A program made the position numbers and the translations under genes. A stretch of DNA of 64,000 nt from the NCBI RefSeq assembly GCF_017357825.1, contig NZ_CP046072.1:1054001-1118000 (forward strand), written 5' to 3'. The stretch is from Sulfurimonas aquatica. Lineage in GTDB: Bacteria; Campylobacterota; Campylobacteria; Campylobacterales; Sulfurimonadaceae. The notes beneath the pieces are model-generated. The model had not been told where the DNA came from and searched no databases. It saw nothing but the letters and a program-made list of their open reading frames with translations. Positions 47,456-56,810 of the stretch are shown here, one piece after another; the first letter of the stretch is position 1, and every line of letters begins with the position of its first letter.

Positions 47456-47485
47456 CTTATAACAATTATAAATAAGGATAATAAA

Positions 47486-47677
47486 ATGAGTGAGCCTACC
47501 TTAGAATCAATGAGTGACTATAATGGACTAAAGGGTGAAAAAAGAAGAGTTGTATGGGCTGTAATAATAGCTGGAGTTATACTCTCTATTGTTTATACTG
47601 TTGTTGCTACTATCTATGGTGATGTTGATGATAGTATAAAAACAGAAAATATTACAAAAAACATACCATTTAAGTAA
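47486..47677 (+). CDS. Small single-helix membrane protein
   Basis: A 63-residue protein with a polar N-terminus, one central membrane helix (VVWAVIIAGVILSIVYTVVATIY, about 28-50) and an acidic then basic tail. No family is recognised. It has clear expression signals (TATAAT, AAGGA) and lies 51 bases before the M48 protease gene, so the two may share a transcript. Confidence 0.65.
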   Translation: MSEPTLESMSDYNGLKGEKRRVVWAVIIAGVILSIVYTVVATIYGDVDDSIKTENITKNIPFK

Positions 47678-47728
47678 TAAAAAAATGATAAGATTAGAAC
47701 TAAATTTTAACTACTAAAGGTCAAGTCT

Positions 47729-48937
47729 ATGTTGATGACAATTACAGGTATATATACCTTATATCTACTCATTACTTTATATACAAGTGTAATGCAGATT
47801 GGGTTTATAAATCACTCAAAAACAAAAGAGGCAGTTTTACTTACTCCAGCAGAGTTTTTAAAAGCTGGTAACTATGGTGTTGCTAAAGAGAAGCTCTCTA
47901 TCGTAAACGCATTTGTGGACTACTTGATATTTATTGCATGGATAGGTTTTGGGATTAAAGCATTACAAAACAATATCTTATTTGAGAATGACGTAATTTA
48001 TAATATAGCAATCGTTATGGGATTTGTAGTGATTAACTCTCTTGTATCTCTACCGTTTGCATACTATGAAAAGTTTGTTTTAGATACTCAGTTTGGCTTT
48101 AACAAGTCCACAATGGGCCAGTGGATAAAAGATACACTTATATCTTTTGTGATGACATTAGTTTTTGGCTCAGTGGTTGTTTGGGGTGTTTATGAAATTA
48201 TCTCCAATTTCACACTCTGGTGGTTATGGAGTTTTGTTTTTATATTTGCAGTAGTTATTCTTATAAATATGTTATATCCAGCGTTTAGAGCAATGTTTTT
48301 TGACAAATTAACACCACTTCAAGATGAAACTCTTGATGATGAGATAAAGACTCTTATGGATAAAACTGGTTTTGTAAGTTCAGGAGTCTTTGTAAGTGAT
48401 GCTTCTAAGCGCGATGCAAGACTCAATGCATATTTTGGTGGGTTTGGTAAGGCAAAACGTGTTGTTCTTTTTGATACTTTGATAGAAAAACTGACAACTA
48501 AAGAATTACTTGCTGTTTTAGGACATGAACTTGGACACTTTGCTCATGGAGATATATATAAAAATATAGCACTTGTTGGTAGTATGCTCTTAGCAATGTT
48601 TGCTATATTTGGCAATCTACCAGATACTCTTTATCTTGAGTTAGGTTTGAGTAGCGAGCCATATGTACTTATGATACTGCTTATGCTTTTTATACCGGTT
48701 TTAGGTTTTATAATGATGCCAATAATGGGAATAGTAAGTAGACATAATGAGTATGCCGCAGATAGAATGGGAAGTGAACTTGGAGGAGAAGCAGGTGCAA
48801 TAGAACTTGCAAATGCTCTTAAAAAACTAGTGACTGAGAATAAAAGTTATCCTTTATCTCATCCAGTGTATATATTTTTTCACTATACACATCCACCAGT
48901 ATTAGAGCGTTTAAGAGAGTTAGGTGTAGATATTTAA
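47729..48937 (+). CDS. M48 (Ste24-like) membrane zinc metalloprotease
   Basis: A 402-residue integral membrane protease. The zinc motif HELGHFAHGD lies at about 263-272, and the third ligand in NEYAADRMG at ~340. At least six hydrophobic helices surround it, as in CAAX protease Ste24. The conserved FVLDTQFGFNKST of this family is present. It probably degrades membrane or periplasm-facing proteins. Length is normal for the family. Confidence 0.9.
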   Translation: MLMTITGIYTLYLLITLYTSVMQIGFINHSKTKEAVLLTPAEFLKAGNYGVAKEKLSIVNAFVDYLIFIAWIGFGIKALQNNILFENDVIYNIAIVMGFVVINSLVSLPFAYYEKFVLDTQFGFNKSTMGQWIKDTLISFVMTLVFGSVVVWGVYEIISNFTLWWLWSFVFIFAVVILINMLYPAFRAMFFDKLTPLQDETLDDEIKTLMDKTGFVSSGVFVSDASKRDARLNAYFGGFGKAKRVVLFDTLIEKLTTKELLAVLGHELGHFAHGDIYKNIALVGSMLLAMFAIFGNLPDTLYLELGLSSEPYVLMILLMLFIPVLGFIMMPIMGIVSRHNEYAADRMGSELGGEAGAIELANALKKLVTENKSYPLSHPVYIFFHYTHPPVLERLRELGVDI

Positions 48938-49156
48938 CTAACTTTTATTCTGTTGGAGTGCTTTAAGTTGGCGCATTGACTCTAAAGTAGATCTACTTTT
49001 GTTTACAGAAGATCTTCTATTTTCAAGGTTTTGAGCATAAATAGTATTTTTTAGTTCAGCTATTTTTAGAGAAGCTGATATATATTCTCTATCAGTTGCA
49101 TATGCTGAAGCTGAAAAAACAGTAAGAGTAAGTAATATTAATATATTTTTGTTCAT
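48938..49156 (-). CDS. Small secreted hypothetical protein
   Basis: A 72-residue protein with a signal peptide (ILILLTLTVFSASAYA) and a 50-residue charged helical mature part (SLKIAELKNTIYAQNLENRRSS..SMRQLKAL), probably a short coiled coil. No family is recognised. It starts 150 bases from prmC in divergent orientation and ends directly beside the M48 protease gene. Confidence 0.6.
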   Translation of the reverse strand: MNKNILILLTLTVFSASAYATDREYISASLKIAELKNTIYAQNLENRRSSVNKSRSTLESMRQLKALQQNKS

Positions 49157-49290
49157 TTTGATTCCTTATTGAGGGAATTATATATAAATATCTACTAATT
49201 ATCTATTATTATTTAACAGGCATGATTTATTCTAAGGTTTTTTTAAGATATTGATGATTTGAAAGTATAGATAGCATATAGATATTTTGT

Positions 49291-49296
49291 TATAAT
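49291..49296 (+). promoter_or_regulatory. -10 box of prmC, giving a very short leader
   Basis: TATAAT at 49291-49296 ends ten bases before the TTG at 49307. Transcription would start at about 49303-49304, leaving a leader of three to four bases and no ribosome site. Confidence 0.45.
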
Positions 49297-49306
49297 TTTA
49301 AAAAAG

Positions 49307-50143
49307 TTGTATATATTGAAAAATCCGATAGTCAAAAATATATTAAAAGATATTACCCTCCAATTAACAGAATTTATTCCTAGAGCATCTCGTGAAGCAC
49401 AACTTTTATTAATGTATTTTTTAGAAGTTGATGAGCTTTGGTTGATAACAAATCAAAATACTCAAGTAAAAAACATAGATAAACTGATAGGGTGGGTTAA
49501 ACGCCGTACTGAAAATGAGCCTCTAGAGTATATTACAAATCGTGTGAGTTTTTATAGTGAAGAATTTTTTATAAAAGAGGGTGCTTTAATTCCTCGTCCT
49601 GAAACAGAGTTACTCCTAGAAGATGTTTTTAAAAATCTTCCAAATAAAGATGAAAAGATAAGCTTCGTTGAAGTCGGAGTTGGAAGCGGGATAATATCTA
49701 TAATACTTGCAAAGCATTATAAAAATGCTTCTTTTATAGCAGTAGATATATCCCAAGGTGCCTTAGAGATTGCAGCAGTAAACATAAAAAAATTTGCTCT
49801 TGAAGATAGAATAGAGTTGCGTTTAGGTTCACTTCTTGATAATGTAGATGAGAAAATTGATTATCTGGTATCTAACCCTCCTTATATTGCCGATGATGAA
49901 GAGTTAGAGTCAAATCTCTCTTATGAACCTCAAAATGCTCTTTTTGGGGGAAAAATTGGTGATGAAATCATTCAAGAACTTCTTGATAGAGTCTTAAAAC
50001 AAAAGATTAAGTTTTTTACTTGTGAGATGGGTTATGATCAAAAAGATAAAATACAACATTATTTAAGAGATAAAAATTATGAGAGTTTAGAGTTCTATAA
50101 AGATCTAAGTGATTTTGATAGAGGCTTTACACTAAAGGTATAG
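49307..50143 (+). CDS. prmC: Peptide chain release factor N5-glutamine methyltransferase PrmC
   Basis: A 278-residue methyltransferase. It has the SAM motif FVEVGVGSGIISIILA (~115-130) and the catalytic NPPYIADDE, the NPPY signature that binds the Gln of the GGQ loop in release factors. An N-terminal helical domain (LTLQLTEFIPRASREAQLLL) is typical. The start appears to be TTG 49307; an in-frame TTG at 49316 is an alternative, and neither has a Shine-Dalgarno motif. The DUF4149 gene follows with a one-base gap. Confidence 0.92.
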   Translation: MYILKNPIVKNILKDITLQLTEFIPRASREAQLLLMYFLEVDELWLITNQNTQVKNIDKLIGWVKRRTENEPLEYITNRVSFYSEEFFIKEGALIPRPETELLLEDVFKNLPNKDEKISFVEVGVGSGIISIILAKHYKNASFIAVDISQGALEIAAVNIKKFALEDRIELRLGSLLDNVDEKIDYLVSNPPYIADDEELESNLSYEPQNALFGGKIGDEIIQELLDRVLKQKIKFFTCEMGYDQKDKIQHYLRDKNYESLEFYKDLSDFDRGFTLKV

Positions 50144-50144
50144 A

Positions 50145-50627
50145 TTGAAAAAAAATATTTATGTAGATTTCAGTTATTTGATAATTTTAGCGGCTTCATT
50201 TGGTGGAGTTATAGTTCTCGGTGCTTTTGTCGCTCCTGTGGTTTTTAACACTGATAAAATACTTACAGAGATAGCATTAGATAATTATAATGCGGGAATT
50301 ATTATGGGTGAAATATTTCGTAGATTTTCATATTGGAGCTACTTCTTAGGAGCTTTTGTGGCACTATATGAAGCATATCAATATAAGACTGGAGAGAGAG
50401 ATGCTATTAGTTTTGGAGCAGCTGTGACAGTTTTGTTTGCATCTCTTATGTTTAGTGCCGTTTATTCACCAAATATACTCTCTATGCAAGCAATGGGTGT
50501 AGAAGCAACTCAGAGTGATACTTTTAAGAATATTCATACAGCGAGTGAAATAGACTTTAAAATTCTTGCGGTTGCTTTAATCATTCTTTTTGTAAGAAGA
50601 CTCATGCTTCTTCGCACAACAAAATAA
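50145..50627 (+). CDS. DUF4149-like membrane protein
   Basis: A 160-residue integral membrane protein with four helices. It resembles the DUF4149/TMEM205-like family (SFGGVIVLGAFVAPVVFN near the N-terminus, EIFRRFSYWSY in the middle). Its role is unknown; some relatives lie near haem genes. It starts with TTG at 50145, one base after the prmC stop, so it is translationally coupled to prmC. Confidence 0.78.
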   Translation: MKKNIYVDFSYLIILAASFGGVIVLGAFVAPVVFNTDKILTEIALDNYNAGIIMGEIFRRFSYWSYFLGAFVALYEAYQYKTGERDAISFGAAVTVLFASLMFSAVYSPNILSMQAMGVEATQSDTFKNIHTASEIDFKILAVALIILFVRRLMLLRTTK

Positions 50628-50643
50628 ATAACTGACTAAGCTT

Positions 50644-50937
50644 TTATCTCTCTCCAAATTTATCATTCCACCATTCAGTTGGTGAGTATGTAGCCTTTTT
50701 AATACTCTCTTCATCAAATGGGTACTCATAAGCATTACAGTAAGCTAGTACAGTTTCATAAGCATCATTGATCTGCATACTCATCTGTGTGGCTTTATCT
50801 TGATTACCATCATGTTTATCAGGATGCCATTTCTTCATAAGTAGTTTGTACTTGTTTTTGATTTCTTTTAAAGAGGAAGTCTCTCGAAGACCAAGGAGTG
50901 ATTTGGCCTTCATGAGTTTTTCGTAAGGAGTTGACAA
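50644..50937 (-). CDS. Small J-domain protein
   Basis: A 97-residue protein that is almost only a J domain: KSLLGLRETSSLKEIKNKYKLLMKKWHPDKHDG with the HPD motif at about 38-40. It lacks the G/F-rich and zinc-finger regions of DnaJ. J domains activate Hsp70 (DnaK) ATPase, so this is a specialised co-chaperone. The start appears to be TTG 50937, four bases after the ftsZ stop; ATG at codon 9 is an alternative. Confidence 0.85.
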   Translation of the reverse strand: MSTPYEKLMKAKSLLGLRETSSLKEIKNKYKLLMKKWHPDKHDGNQDKATQMSMQINDAYETVLAYCNAYEYPFDEESIKKATYSPTEWWNDKFGER

Positions 50938-50940
50938 TTT

Positions 50941-52056
50941 TTAGTCTTGTTGTTGTCTCATATATGCTGGAATATCTAAGTAATCTGCATCTAAATCACC
51001 ACCAACAACTAAACGTGGACGGATTTTAGCACGAGGTGGAGCTACTGGAGTCTCACTTACAAAATCTTCATTATTTGATAAATCTTTTTCAAAACCAGTT
51101 GCTACTATAGTTATTTTTACATAGTTTTCAGGGAGAGACTCATCAGTAGATGTTCCCCAGATAACTTCAGCCTCTTCATGAGCACTATCATGAACTACTT
51201 CCATCGCTTCTGCCATCTCTGTCATAGGAAATTCAGGATGCATGTTAAAGTGTACTAAAACACCCATAGCACCATTTATCGACATGTTGTCGAGTAGTGG
51301 AGACTCTATAGCTGCTTTAATAGCTTCATAGGCTGCATTGTCACCTTCGTGCTCACCAACACCCATAAGTGCCATACCTTTATGGCTCATTACTGTTTGT
51401 AAATCGGCGAAGTCAAGATTGATATCATTATCTCCACTTGAGAGAATAACACCAGATGTTCCACTTACAGCTTGAGCTAAAACGCTGTCTACTATTTTGA
51501 AACTCTCTTTCATTCCTAATTTTCTATCGATGATTGAAAGAAGTTTATCATTTGGAATGACAACTATAGAGTCACTCTCTTTTTTAAGTTCAGCAAGTCC
51601 AGCTTCTGCAAGTTTTAGGCGTTTACGACCTTCAAACATAAATGGTTTTGTTACTATTGAAATTGTAAGTGCACCAACTTCTTTAGCAATTTGTGCAACA
51701 ACAGGAGCAGCACCAGTTCCTGTACCACCACCAAGACCAGCAGAGATAAATACGATATCAGCACCCTCTAGCGCGGTTCTGATATCGTCATAGTTCTCTA
51801 ATGCAGAGTCTTTACCGATGTTTGGCTTCATACCAGCACCAAGACCCTTTGTGAGTTTTGCACCAATTTGTATTTTTGATGCTGCAGAGTTTTCATTCAA
51901 AACCTGTGCATCAGTATTTACTAGCATCATCTCAATACCAGTAACACCCTCTTTAATCATATGACCAATCATATTACCACCACCGCCACCAACACCGACA
52001 GCTATGATTCTTGCACCGCTTAAACTATTTGCTTCTTCAACTATAAATGGTTCCAT
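50941..52056 (-). CDS. ftsZ: Cell division GTPase FtsZ
   Basis: A 371-residue tubulin homologue. The GTP-binding signature is GGGTGTGAAPVV (~105-117), preceded by GVGGGGGNMIGHM near the N-terminus. The C-terminal conserved peptide is DIPAYMRQQQ. I chose the ATG at 52054-52056 (MEPFIVEE), with AAGGAG eight bases upstream, over ATG 52095, which lies in ftsA. It forms the division ring and is downstream of ftsA with an 11-base gap. Confidence 0.98.
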   Translation of the reverse strand: MEPFIVEEANSLSGARIIAVGVGGGGGNMIGHMIKEGVTGIEMMLVNTDAQVLNENSAASKIQIGAKLTKGLGAGMKPNIGKDSALENYDDIRTALEGADIVFISAGLGGGTGTGAAPVVAQIAKEVGALTISIVTKPFMFEGRKRLKLAEAGLAELKKESDSIVVIPNDKLLSIIDRKLGMKESFKIVDSVLAQAVSGTSGVILSSGDNDINLDFADLQTVMSHKGMALMGVGEHEGDNAAYEAIKAAIESPLLDNMSINGAMGVLVHFNMHPEFPMTEMAEAMEVVHDSAHEEAEVIWGTSTDESLPENYVKITIVATGFEKDLSNNEDFVSETPVAPPRAKIRPRLVVGGDLDADYLDIPAYMRQQQD

Positions 52057-52067
52057 TATTGCACTCC

Positions 52068-53423
52068 TTAAAATAACTGGGTAGCCCAGTTCCAAAACTT
52101 ACTAAAGCCACCAGCTTCATCACTCTTTTTCTCTTTTGAACTATCTAGATTTACCATTTTTATCTCTTGTGCATCCTCTTCCGAAGGTGCAACAGGTATC
52201 TGAGCCGATGTAAGATCTATAGATTTATTATCAGTTGGCTTCTCATTTGTATGTCTTACTCTTTTGTTTGCATCTATCTCATATGGAGTATATGCAACTG
52301 CTGAGTACATAACAAGGCCAATAGCACTAGAGTATTCAGCCTCTCTTAGATTGTCAAAAAGACCATTCATCTCTACAGGTTTTGCTAAACGCACAGGCAT
52401 AGAACCAAATGTCGCTATTGCTAAATCTCTGATGCCTTCCATTTTTGAAAAACCACCAGTTAAAACAATTCCAGCACCGATTTGCCCTTTAAGGCCACTG
52501 TTATCTATAAACTGAGCTAGTATCATAAGTGTCTCTTCTACTCTTGCGAAGATAACATTATGAACTACATCGAGTGAGACTTCATGTGTTGACTCTTCAT
52601 CACCTATAACAGGAAGTTCTATCAGATCATTACTTGGCGTTAGTAGTGAACCATAAGTGAGTTTCACCTTGTCTGCTACATTTAATGGTGTGTGAAGTGC
52701 CATAGATAAGTCACTTGTTACATGGTTTGAGCCTACACCAAGAAACTCATTGTATCGTATAGAATTTCCTGAGTGAATTGCAATGTTACTTGTGTTTCCA
52801 CCCATGTCTATCACAGCAACACCAAGCTCTTTTTCATCTTCATTAAGTGTTGCTATAGAAGAAGCATAAGAGTTAAGGACTATGTTTTCAACTTCAACGC
52901 CAGCGCCAAGAACTGCTTTTTTTAGATTATTTAGATTTGACTTTTGTGTTGTAATGATGTGTGTTTCAACTTCTAAACGCGAAGCGTTCATACCAAGTGG
53001 ATCTTCTATGAAATCTTGATCATCTACTTTAAAGTTAAAAGGAAGGGCATGTAGAACTTCATATTCATTAGGTATATTAGCATTGTATAAAGAGGTGTGC
53101 ATGACGCGCTCTATCTCTTTAAAGCTAATCTCTTTTGTCTGAATATTTACAATACCATTAGAGTTTAAACTTTTTGTATATGCTCCACTAATCGAAACGA
53201 TAGCACTTTTTACATCACTACCTGCAACACGTTTTGCATCTTCAACAGCAGTCTCTATACTTCTTGAAGCTAGTTCGATATTTGTGATACTACCGCGTTT
53301 AAGGCCCTGTGCTTTTGTAGTACCAGCACCAGTGATAGATATACTACCATCATTTTCAATTTGAGCGATGATAGCACATATTTTTGTTGAGCCAATATCA
53401 ATGGCTAAAACAGTTCTACTCAA
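52068..53423 (-). CDS. ftsA: Cell division protein FtsA
   Basis: A 451-residue actin-like ATPase. Diagnostic stretches are LAIDIGSTKICAIIA (phosphate 1), VIDMGGNTSNIAI (phosphate 2) and GIVLTGGFSKMEG (adenosine). A C-terminal amphipathic tail (FSKFWNWATQLF) would bind the membrane and tether FtsZ. A ~50-residue low-complexity segment precedes that tail. It overlaps nothing and lies one base after the PpiD-like gene. Confidence 0.97.
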   Translation of the reverse strand: MSRTVLAIDIGSTKICAIIAQIENDGSISITGAGTTKAQGLKRGSITNIELASRSIETAVEDAKRVAGSDVKSAIVSISGAYTKSLNSNGIVNIQTKEISFKEIERVMHTSLYNANIPNEYEVLHALPFNFKVDDQDFIEDPLGMNASRLEVETHIITTQKSNLNNLKKAVLGAGVEVENIVLNSYASSIATLNEDEKELGVAVIDMGGNTSNIAIHSGNSIRYNEFLGVGSNHVTSDLSMALHTPLNVADKVKLTYGSLLTPSNDLIELPVIGDEESTHEVSLDVVHNVIFARVEETLMILAQFIDNSGLKGQIGAGIVLTGGFSKMEGIRDLAIATFGSMPVRLAKPVEMNGLFDNLREAEYSSAIGLVMYSAVAYTPYEIDANKRVRHTNEKPTDNKSIDLTSAQIPVAPSEEDAQEIKMVNLDSSKEKKSDEAGGFSKFWNWATQLF

Positions 53424-53424
53424 T

Positions 53425-54891
53425 TTAGAGTCCTTGGATAAATATCTCAGTCTTGTATCTATTTTTCAAACTTTTAATAAGCGCTTCATTGAAGATACCA
53501 CTCTTGAGTGAAGCAATCGTATTATCTGTTTCGTTATTAGATTTATCAAGCATTTTTTGTTCCAATATATGGTAAAGAACAATTTTTCCGCTATTTAATT
53601 CTATGTAAGATCTTTTCTTATCACTTACAAATAAATTTTGTAAAAATTCACTTGCTTGTGCTACTTCTAAATTAGTTAATTTTGAAGAATCACTTGCTGT
53701 TATAAACTCTGTAGTAGTCCCTGAAAATGTCTCTAATGAGTTGTTTGCTAACTCTTGGAGTTTTGTTTTTTTAGTTTGAGATATATAGATTGCTAAAACT
53801 TCATTTTTTGCATCTTTAAAAGTCTTTGCTATTGATGGATTAGTTTTTATAAGTTCAAAAGTATAATAAGTTCCGTTTACTAAAATAGGCTTCATGTAAG
53901 GAGAACTTATTGACAGCTTAGATATTTTTTCTATAGTATCTTCATTGAAAGGATTGTTTGATTTTGAAATTGTAGCAGTGTTGAAAGCCACACCTGAGTC
54001 AAGTTCTCCTTTCTTATATGCTATATATGTTCTTAGTGCTTTATCCTTCGTCGCTTTTTCATTAAGCTCATCTATAATGCTTGATTTTGCTGATTCTAAA
54101 GGAAGTATTTTTCCATCCTCACCTTTAAAATGAGTTTTATTGTTAGTGTAATATTGTGAAATTGTAAGATCATCAAACTTCTCTGTAACTTTGTCTTGTT
54201 TGATATATTTTACATCATAACTTACTTCACTCATAAAGTTTTGAGATCTACTCTGCCAAAATGGTTTAAGTTTTTCATCTGAAGTGTCAATTGTAATATC
54301 TGCTGATGTAAGTACTTTATAATTAATTTTATCAGCTATATTTAAAATAGTAGAGAGTATTTTAGCTTCGTTTTTAGTTTCTTTTACTGGTAGCAGTGAT
54401 AGAGTTTTTTGGATAAGAAGCTCTTTTGTTAAACTTTGCTCGTACTCTTTTGTACTTAGTCTATTTTGAGATAGAACTTGCTTATATGTCTCTTTATCAA
54501 ATGAACCATCTTTGAAGAAGTACTCTTGAGTTTTTAGTGAAGCGATAAGATCTTTATCAGATATTTGTAAATCATAAGAGTGTGCTAGATTTACTAAGAG
54601 TGATTGTTGAATAAGTTGATCAAGTGCTTGTTTTTGAAGACCAAACTGTTTTGCTTTTTCTTCATCAAAATTACCTTGAAACATCTCATTGTATCTTGCA
54701 TATAAACGTGAGTAGCTTTTTTGAAGTTCACCCATTGTGATTTCAACTTCTCCAACCTTGGCAACAGCTCCAGCTTTGTCACCATAACTATACTGTCCCC
54801 ATCCAACAAATCCTGCACCAACAAACGCGATTGTTGAAACCCATATAGTTATTATAAGCCACTTTTTATGTCTTTGCATCCATGTAATCAT
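53425..54891 (-). CDS. PpiD-like membrane-anchored periplasmic chaperone (SurA_N)
   Basis: A 488-residue protein with an N-terminal membrane anchor (WLIITIWVSTIAFVGAGFVGW). A SurA/PpiD-type N-domain follows (VAKVGEVEITMGELQKSYSRLY..QALDQLIQQSLLVNLAHSYDLQISD). I do not see a clear parvulin active-site sequence, as in inactive PpiD-type domains, so it is probably a chaperone at the SecYEG exit rather than an isomerase. It heads the ftsA-ftsZ cluster. Confidence 0.85.
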   Translation of the reverse strand: MITWMQRHKKWLIITIWVSTIAFVGAGFVGWGQYSYGDKAGAVAKVGEVEITMGELQKSYSRLYARYNEMFQGNFDEEKAKQFGLQKQALDQLIQQSLLVNLAHSYDLQISDKDLIASLKTQEYFFKDGSFDKETYKQVLSQNRLSTKEYEQSLTKELLIQKTLSLLPVKETKNEAKILSTILNIADKINYKVLTSADITIDTSDEKLKPFWQSRSQNFMSEVSYDVKYIKQDKVTEKFDDLTISQYYTNNKTHFKGEDGKILPLESAKSSIIDELNEKATKDKALRTYIAYKKGELDSGVAFNTATISKSNNPFNEDTIEKISKLSISSPYMKPILVNGTYYTFELIKTNPSIAKTFKDAKNEVLAIYISQTKKTKLQELANNSLETFSGTTTEFITASDSSKLTNLEVAQASEFLQNLFVSDKKRSYIELNSGKIVLYHILEQKMLDKSNNETDNTIASLKSGIFNEALIKSLKNRYKTEIFIQGL

Positions 54892-54997
54892 ATATAAAAA
54901 ACCTTATCTTTGATATTTGTGTAATTCTATGTAAATTCGTATTAAAGCTTGATAAAAAAAAGTTTAATATCTGTGAAGTGGGTAAGAAAGGTACTTT

Positions 54998-55588
54998 TTA
55001 CTCGTAATCGTAGTTACTTACCTGACTATCTAGCATAAGTAGTCGGCAGCTTTTTTCTAATACCGCAAGTTTTTTCGCCATCTCATGAATATCTCGGTTA
55101 TAAGCATAAACGCCATAACCTCTGATAACCATAATATTTGTTTTTTGACTTTGAAAATAGTAGGCTATTTCACTGGCAGCTCTATCATACCAATCTTCAA
55201 ACTGTTTTGGATCTACAATCTCTATAGAACCGATCTCTTTAAAACCAAAGTAATCTTTTGGCGTAATTACATTATGCTGGAGTGAATAGGCTGTTGTAAA
55301 TTGAGGCATGCTAAAACAGATGAATTTTGCTTCACTAATTTGTGAGTATATACTATAGTGAATTCCTGCATCTATACTTGCTTGATTCCAACGATAATCT
55401 TTTTTATAATAGAGCTCAATCAATGAGTTTTCATGTAGGGCATCAAAGACAGCCTCATTTGTATTTATTAAAAAGCGATTCGTCTCAGTTTTAGCTGATA
55501 GTGAACCGTGATAAATACCAAAGAAATCCTTTCTAAACATAGATAGTGCTAAGCTAGAAAGAATCTCTTTGAGGTGTGGTTTATTCAT
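54998..55588 (-). CDS. Class II aldolase/adducin-like protein lacking the zinc site
   Basis: A 196-residue protein with the class II aldolase/adducin fold pattern: HGSLSAK at the start, IHYSIYSQISEAKFICFSMPQFTTAYSL in the middle and MVIRGYGVYAYNRDIHEMAKKLAVLEKSCRLLML at the end. Where active members have HxH (VHTHP), this one has CFS; where they have nHG, it has GYG; and the catalytic-site Glu is replaced (ASIDAG). All zinc ligands therefore seem lost. It lies between dnaJ (three bases away) and the PpiD-like gene, so a folding, regulatory or structural role is more likely than aldol cleavage. Confidence 0.75.
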   Translation of the reverse strand: MNKPHLKEILSSLALSMFRKDFFGIYHGSLSAKTETNRFLINTNEAVFDALHENSLIELYYKKDYRWNQASIDAGIHYSIYSQISEAKFICFSMPQFTTAYSLQHNVITPKDYFGFKEIGSIEIVDPKQFEDWYDRAASEIAYYFQSQKTNIMVIRGYGVYAYNRDIHEMAKKLAVLEKSCRLLMLDSQVSNYDYE

Positions 55589-55591
55589 GAC

Positions 55592-56716
55592 TTATTTAAA
55601 CCAACTCTTCATCTTTTCAATAGCTGAGTCAAGTACGCCTTCATGCGGTTTTGATTCTATGCCAAAAGAGTCTTGAAGCTTACTAAGAAGTTCAAATTGC
55701 TCATCATTGAGTGTCTTTGGATATTGTAGGTTAATAATTGCGATTAAATTTCCTTTACCATGACCATGTACATCATCTATACCCTCATCTCTAAAAGTAA
55801 AACGCTGTTTGTCTCTTGTTCCAACATTAAGTTTGAGCTCTAACTCACCTGTTAGTGATGGAATGGTTAGTGTTTCACCAGTGATAGCTTGAGTGAAAAA
55901 TACAGGAATTTCAATATAAACATCATTGTCATCTCTAATAAAGTGCTTATCTTGTTCAACTTCAAAAGTAACATATAAATCGCCTCTTTGACCTTTTTTG
56001 CCAATATTTCCTTTTCCTGAGACACGAAGTCTATTTCCACTGTCGATACCTTTAGGTACTTTAATGCTAACGCTTTCTTTAACCTCTTCATAACCACTTC
56101 CACGACAGCTTTTACATGTATCTGTTGCCGCACTTCCTGTTCCTTGACAGACTGGACAAGTTTGAGAAAAAGTCATAAAACCTTGTTTCATATAAACTTG
56201 GCCTTGTCCTTTACACTGTTTACAAGTAGAAAGTTTTCCATCTTTGGCACCAGTTCCGCTACAATCTTTACAAGATTTTTTGTATGAATAATCGACTTCT
56301 TTTTCACATCCAAATATAGCTTCACTAAAACTAATTCTCATGTCAATATTCATATCTAGCGGGTACTTATCCATATCTGCTGGATTTTGACGACGGCGAG
56401 AACCTCCTCCGCCAAAGCCACTAAACATATCTTCAAACATAGAACCTAAATCATCAAAACCACCAGATGAACGGCCTCCGCCACCCATACCTTGTAGGCC
56501 CTCTTTACCGTAACGGTCATAGATACTTCTCTGTTTGTCATCGCTAAGACATTGATACGCTTCATTACAGAGTTTGAACTTATGTTCAGCTTCTTTATCA
56601 TCAGGATTCTTGTCAGGATGGTACTTCTTAGCCATTGATCTATAGGCCTTTTTAATAGTTGTCTTATCTGCACTTTGTGTGACTTCTAATATTTCGTAGT
56701 AACTTAAATCTTCCAT
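55592..56716 (-). CDS. dnaJ: Chaperone DnaJ (Hsp40)
   Basis: A 374-residue co-chaperone of full type I architecture. It has an N-terminal J domain with HPDKN, a G/F-rich region ([26 protein letters not shown]), and four CxxCxGxG zinc repeats ([33 protein letters not shown]). The C-terminal substrate-binding domains follow. It stimulates DnaK. dnaK and grpE are not in the window. The start is close to a divergent mltA promoter. Confidence 0.97.
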   Translation of the reverse strand: MEDLSYYEILEVTQSADKTTIKKAYRSMAKKYHPDKNPDDKEAEHKFKLCNEAYQCLSDDKQRSIYDRYGKEGLQGMGGGGRSSGGFDDLGSMFEDMFSGFGGGGSRRRQNPADMDKYPLDMNIDMRISFSEAIFGCEKEVDYSYKKSCKDCSGTGAKDGKLSTCKQCKGQGQVYMKQGFMTFSQTCPVCQGTGSAATDTCKSCRGSGYEEVKESVSIKVPKGIDSGNRLRVSGKGNIGKKGQRGDLYVTFEVEQDKHFIRDDNDVYIEIPVFFTQAITGETLTIPSLTGELELKLNVGTRDKQRFTFRDEGIDDVHGHGKGNLIAIINLQYPKTLNDEQFELLSKLQDSFGIESKPHEGVLDSAIEKMKSWFK

Positions 56717-56797
56717 TTTCTTCCATCTAATTGTAATATTTTTGGAATTATACCGTTTTTGTAGTTTACTTCAAACCTCTATAAATAATTTAGATGG

Positions 56798-56803
56798 TAT
56801 AAT
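56798..56803 (+). promoter_or_regulatory. -10 box of mltA giving a leaderless mRNA
   Basis: TATAAT at 56798-56803 is followed by seven bases (CACTCTT) and then the ATG at 56811. Standard spacing places transcription start at the A of the ATG. No ribosome site is present. Confidence 0.6.
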
Positions 56804-56810
56804 CACTCTT

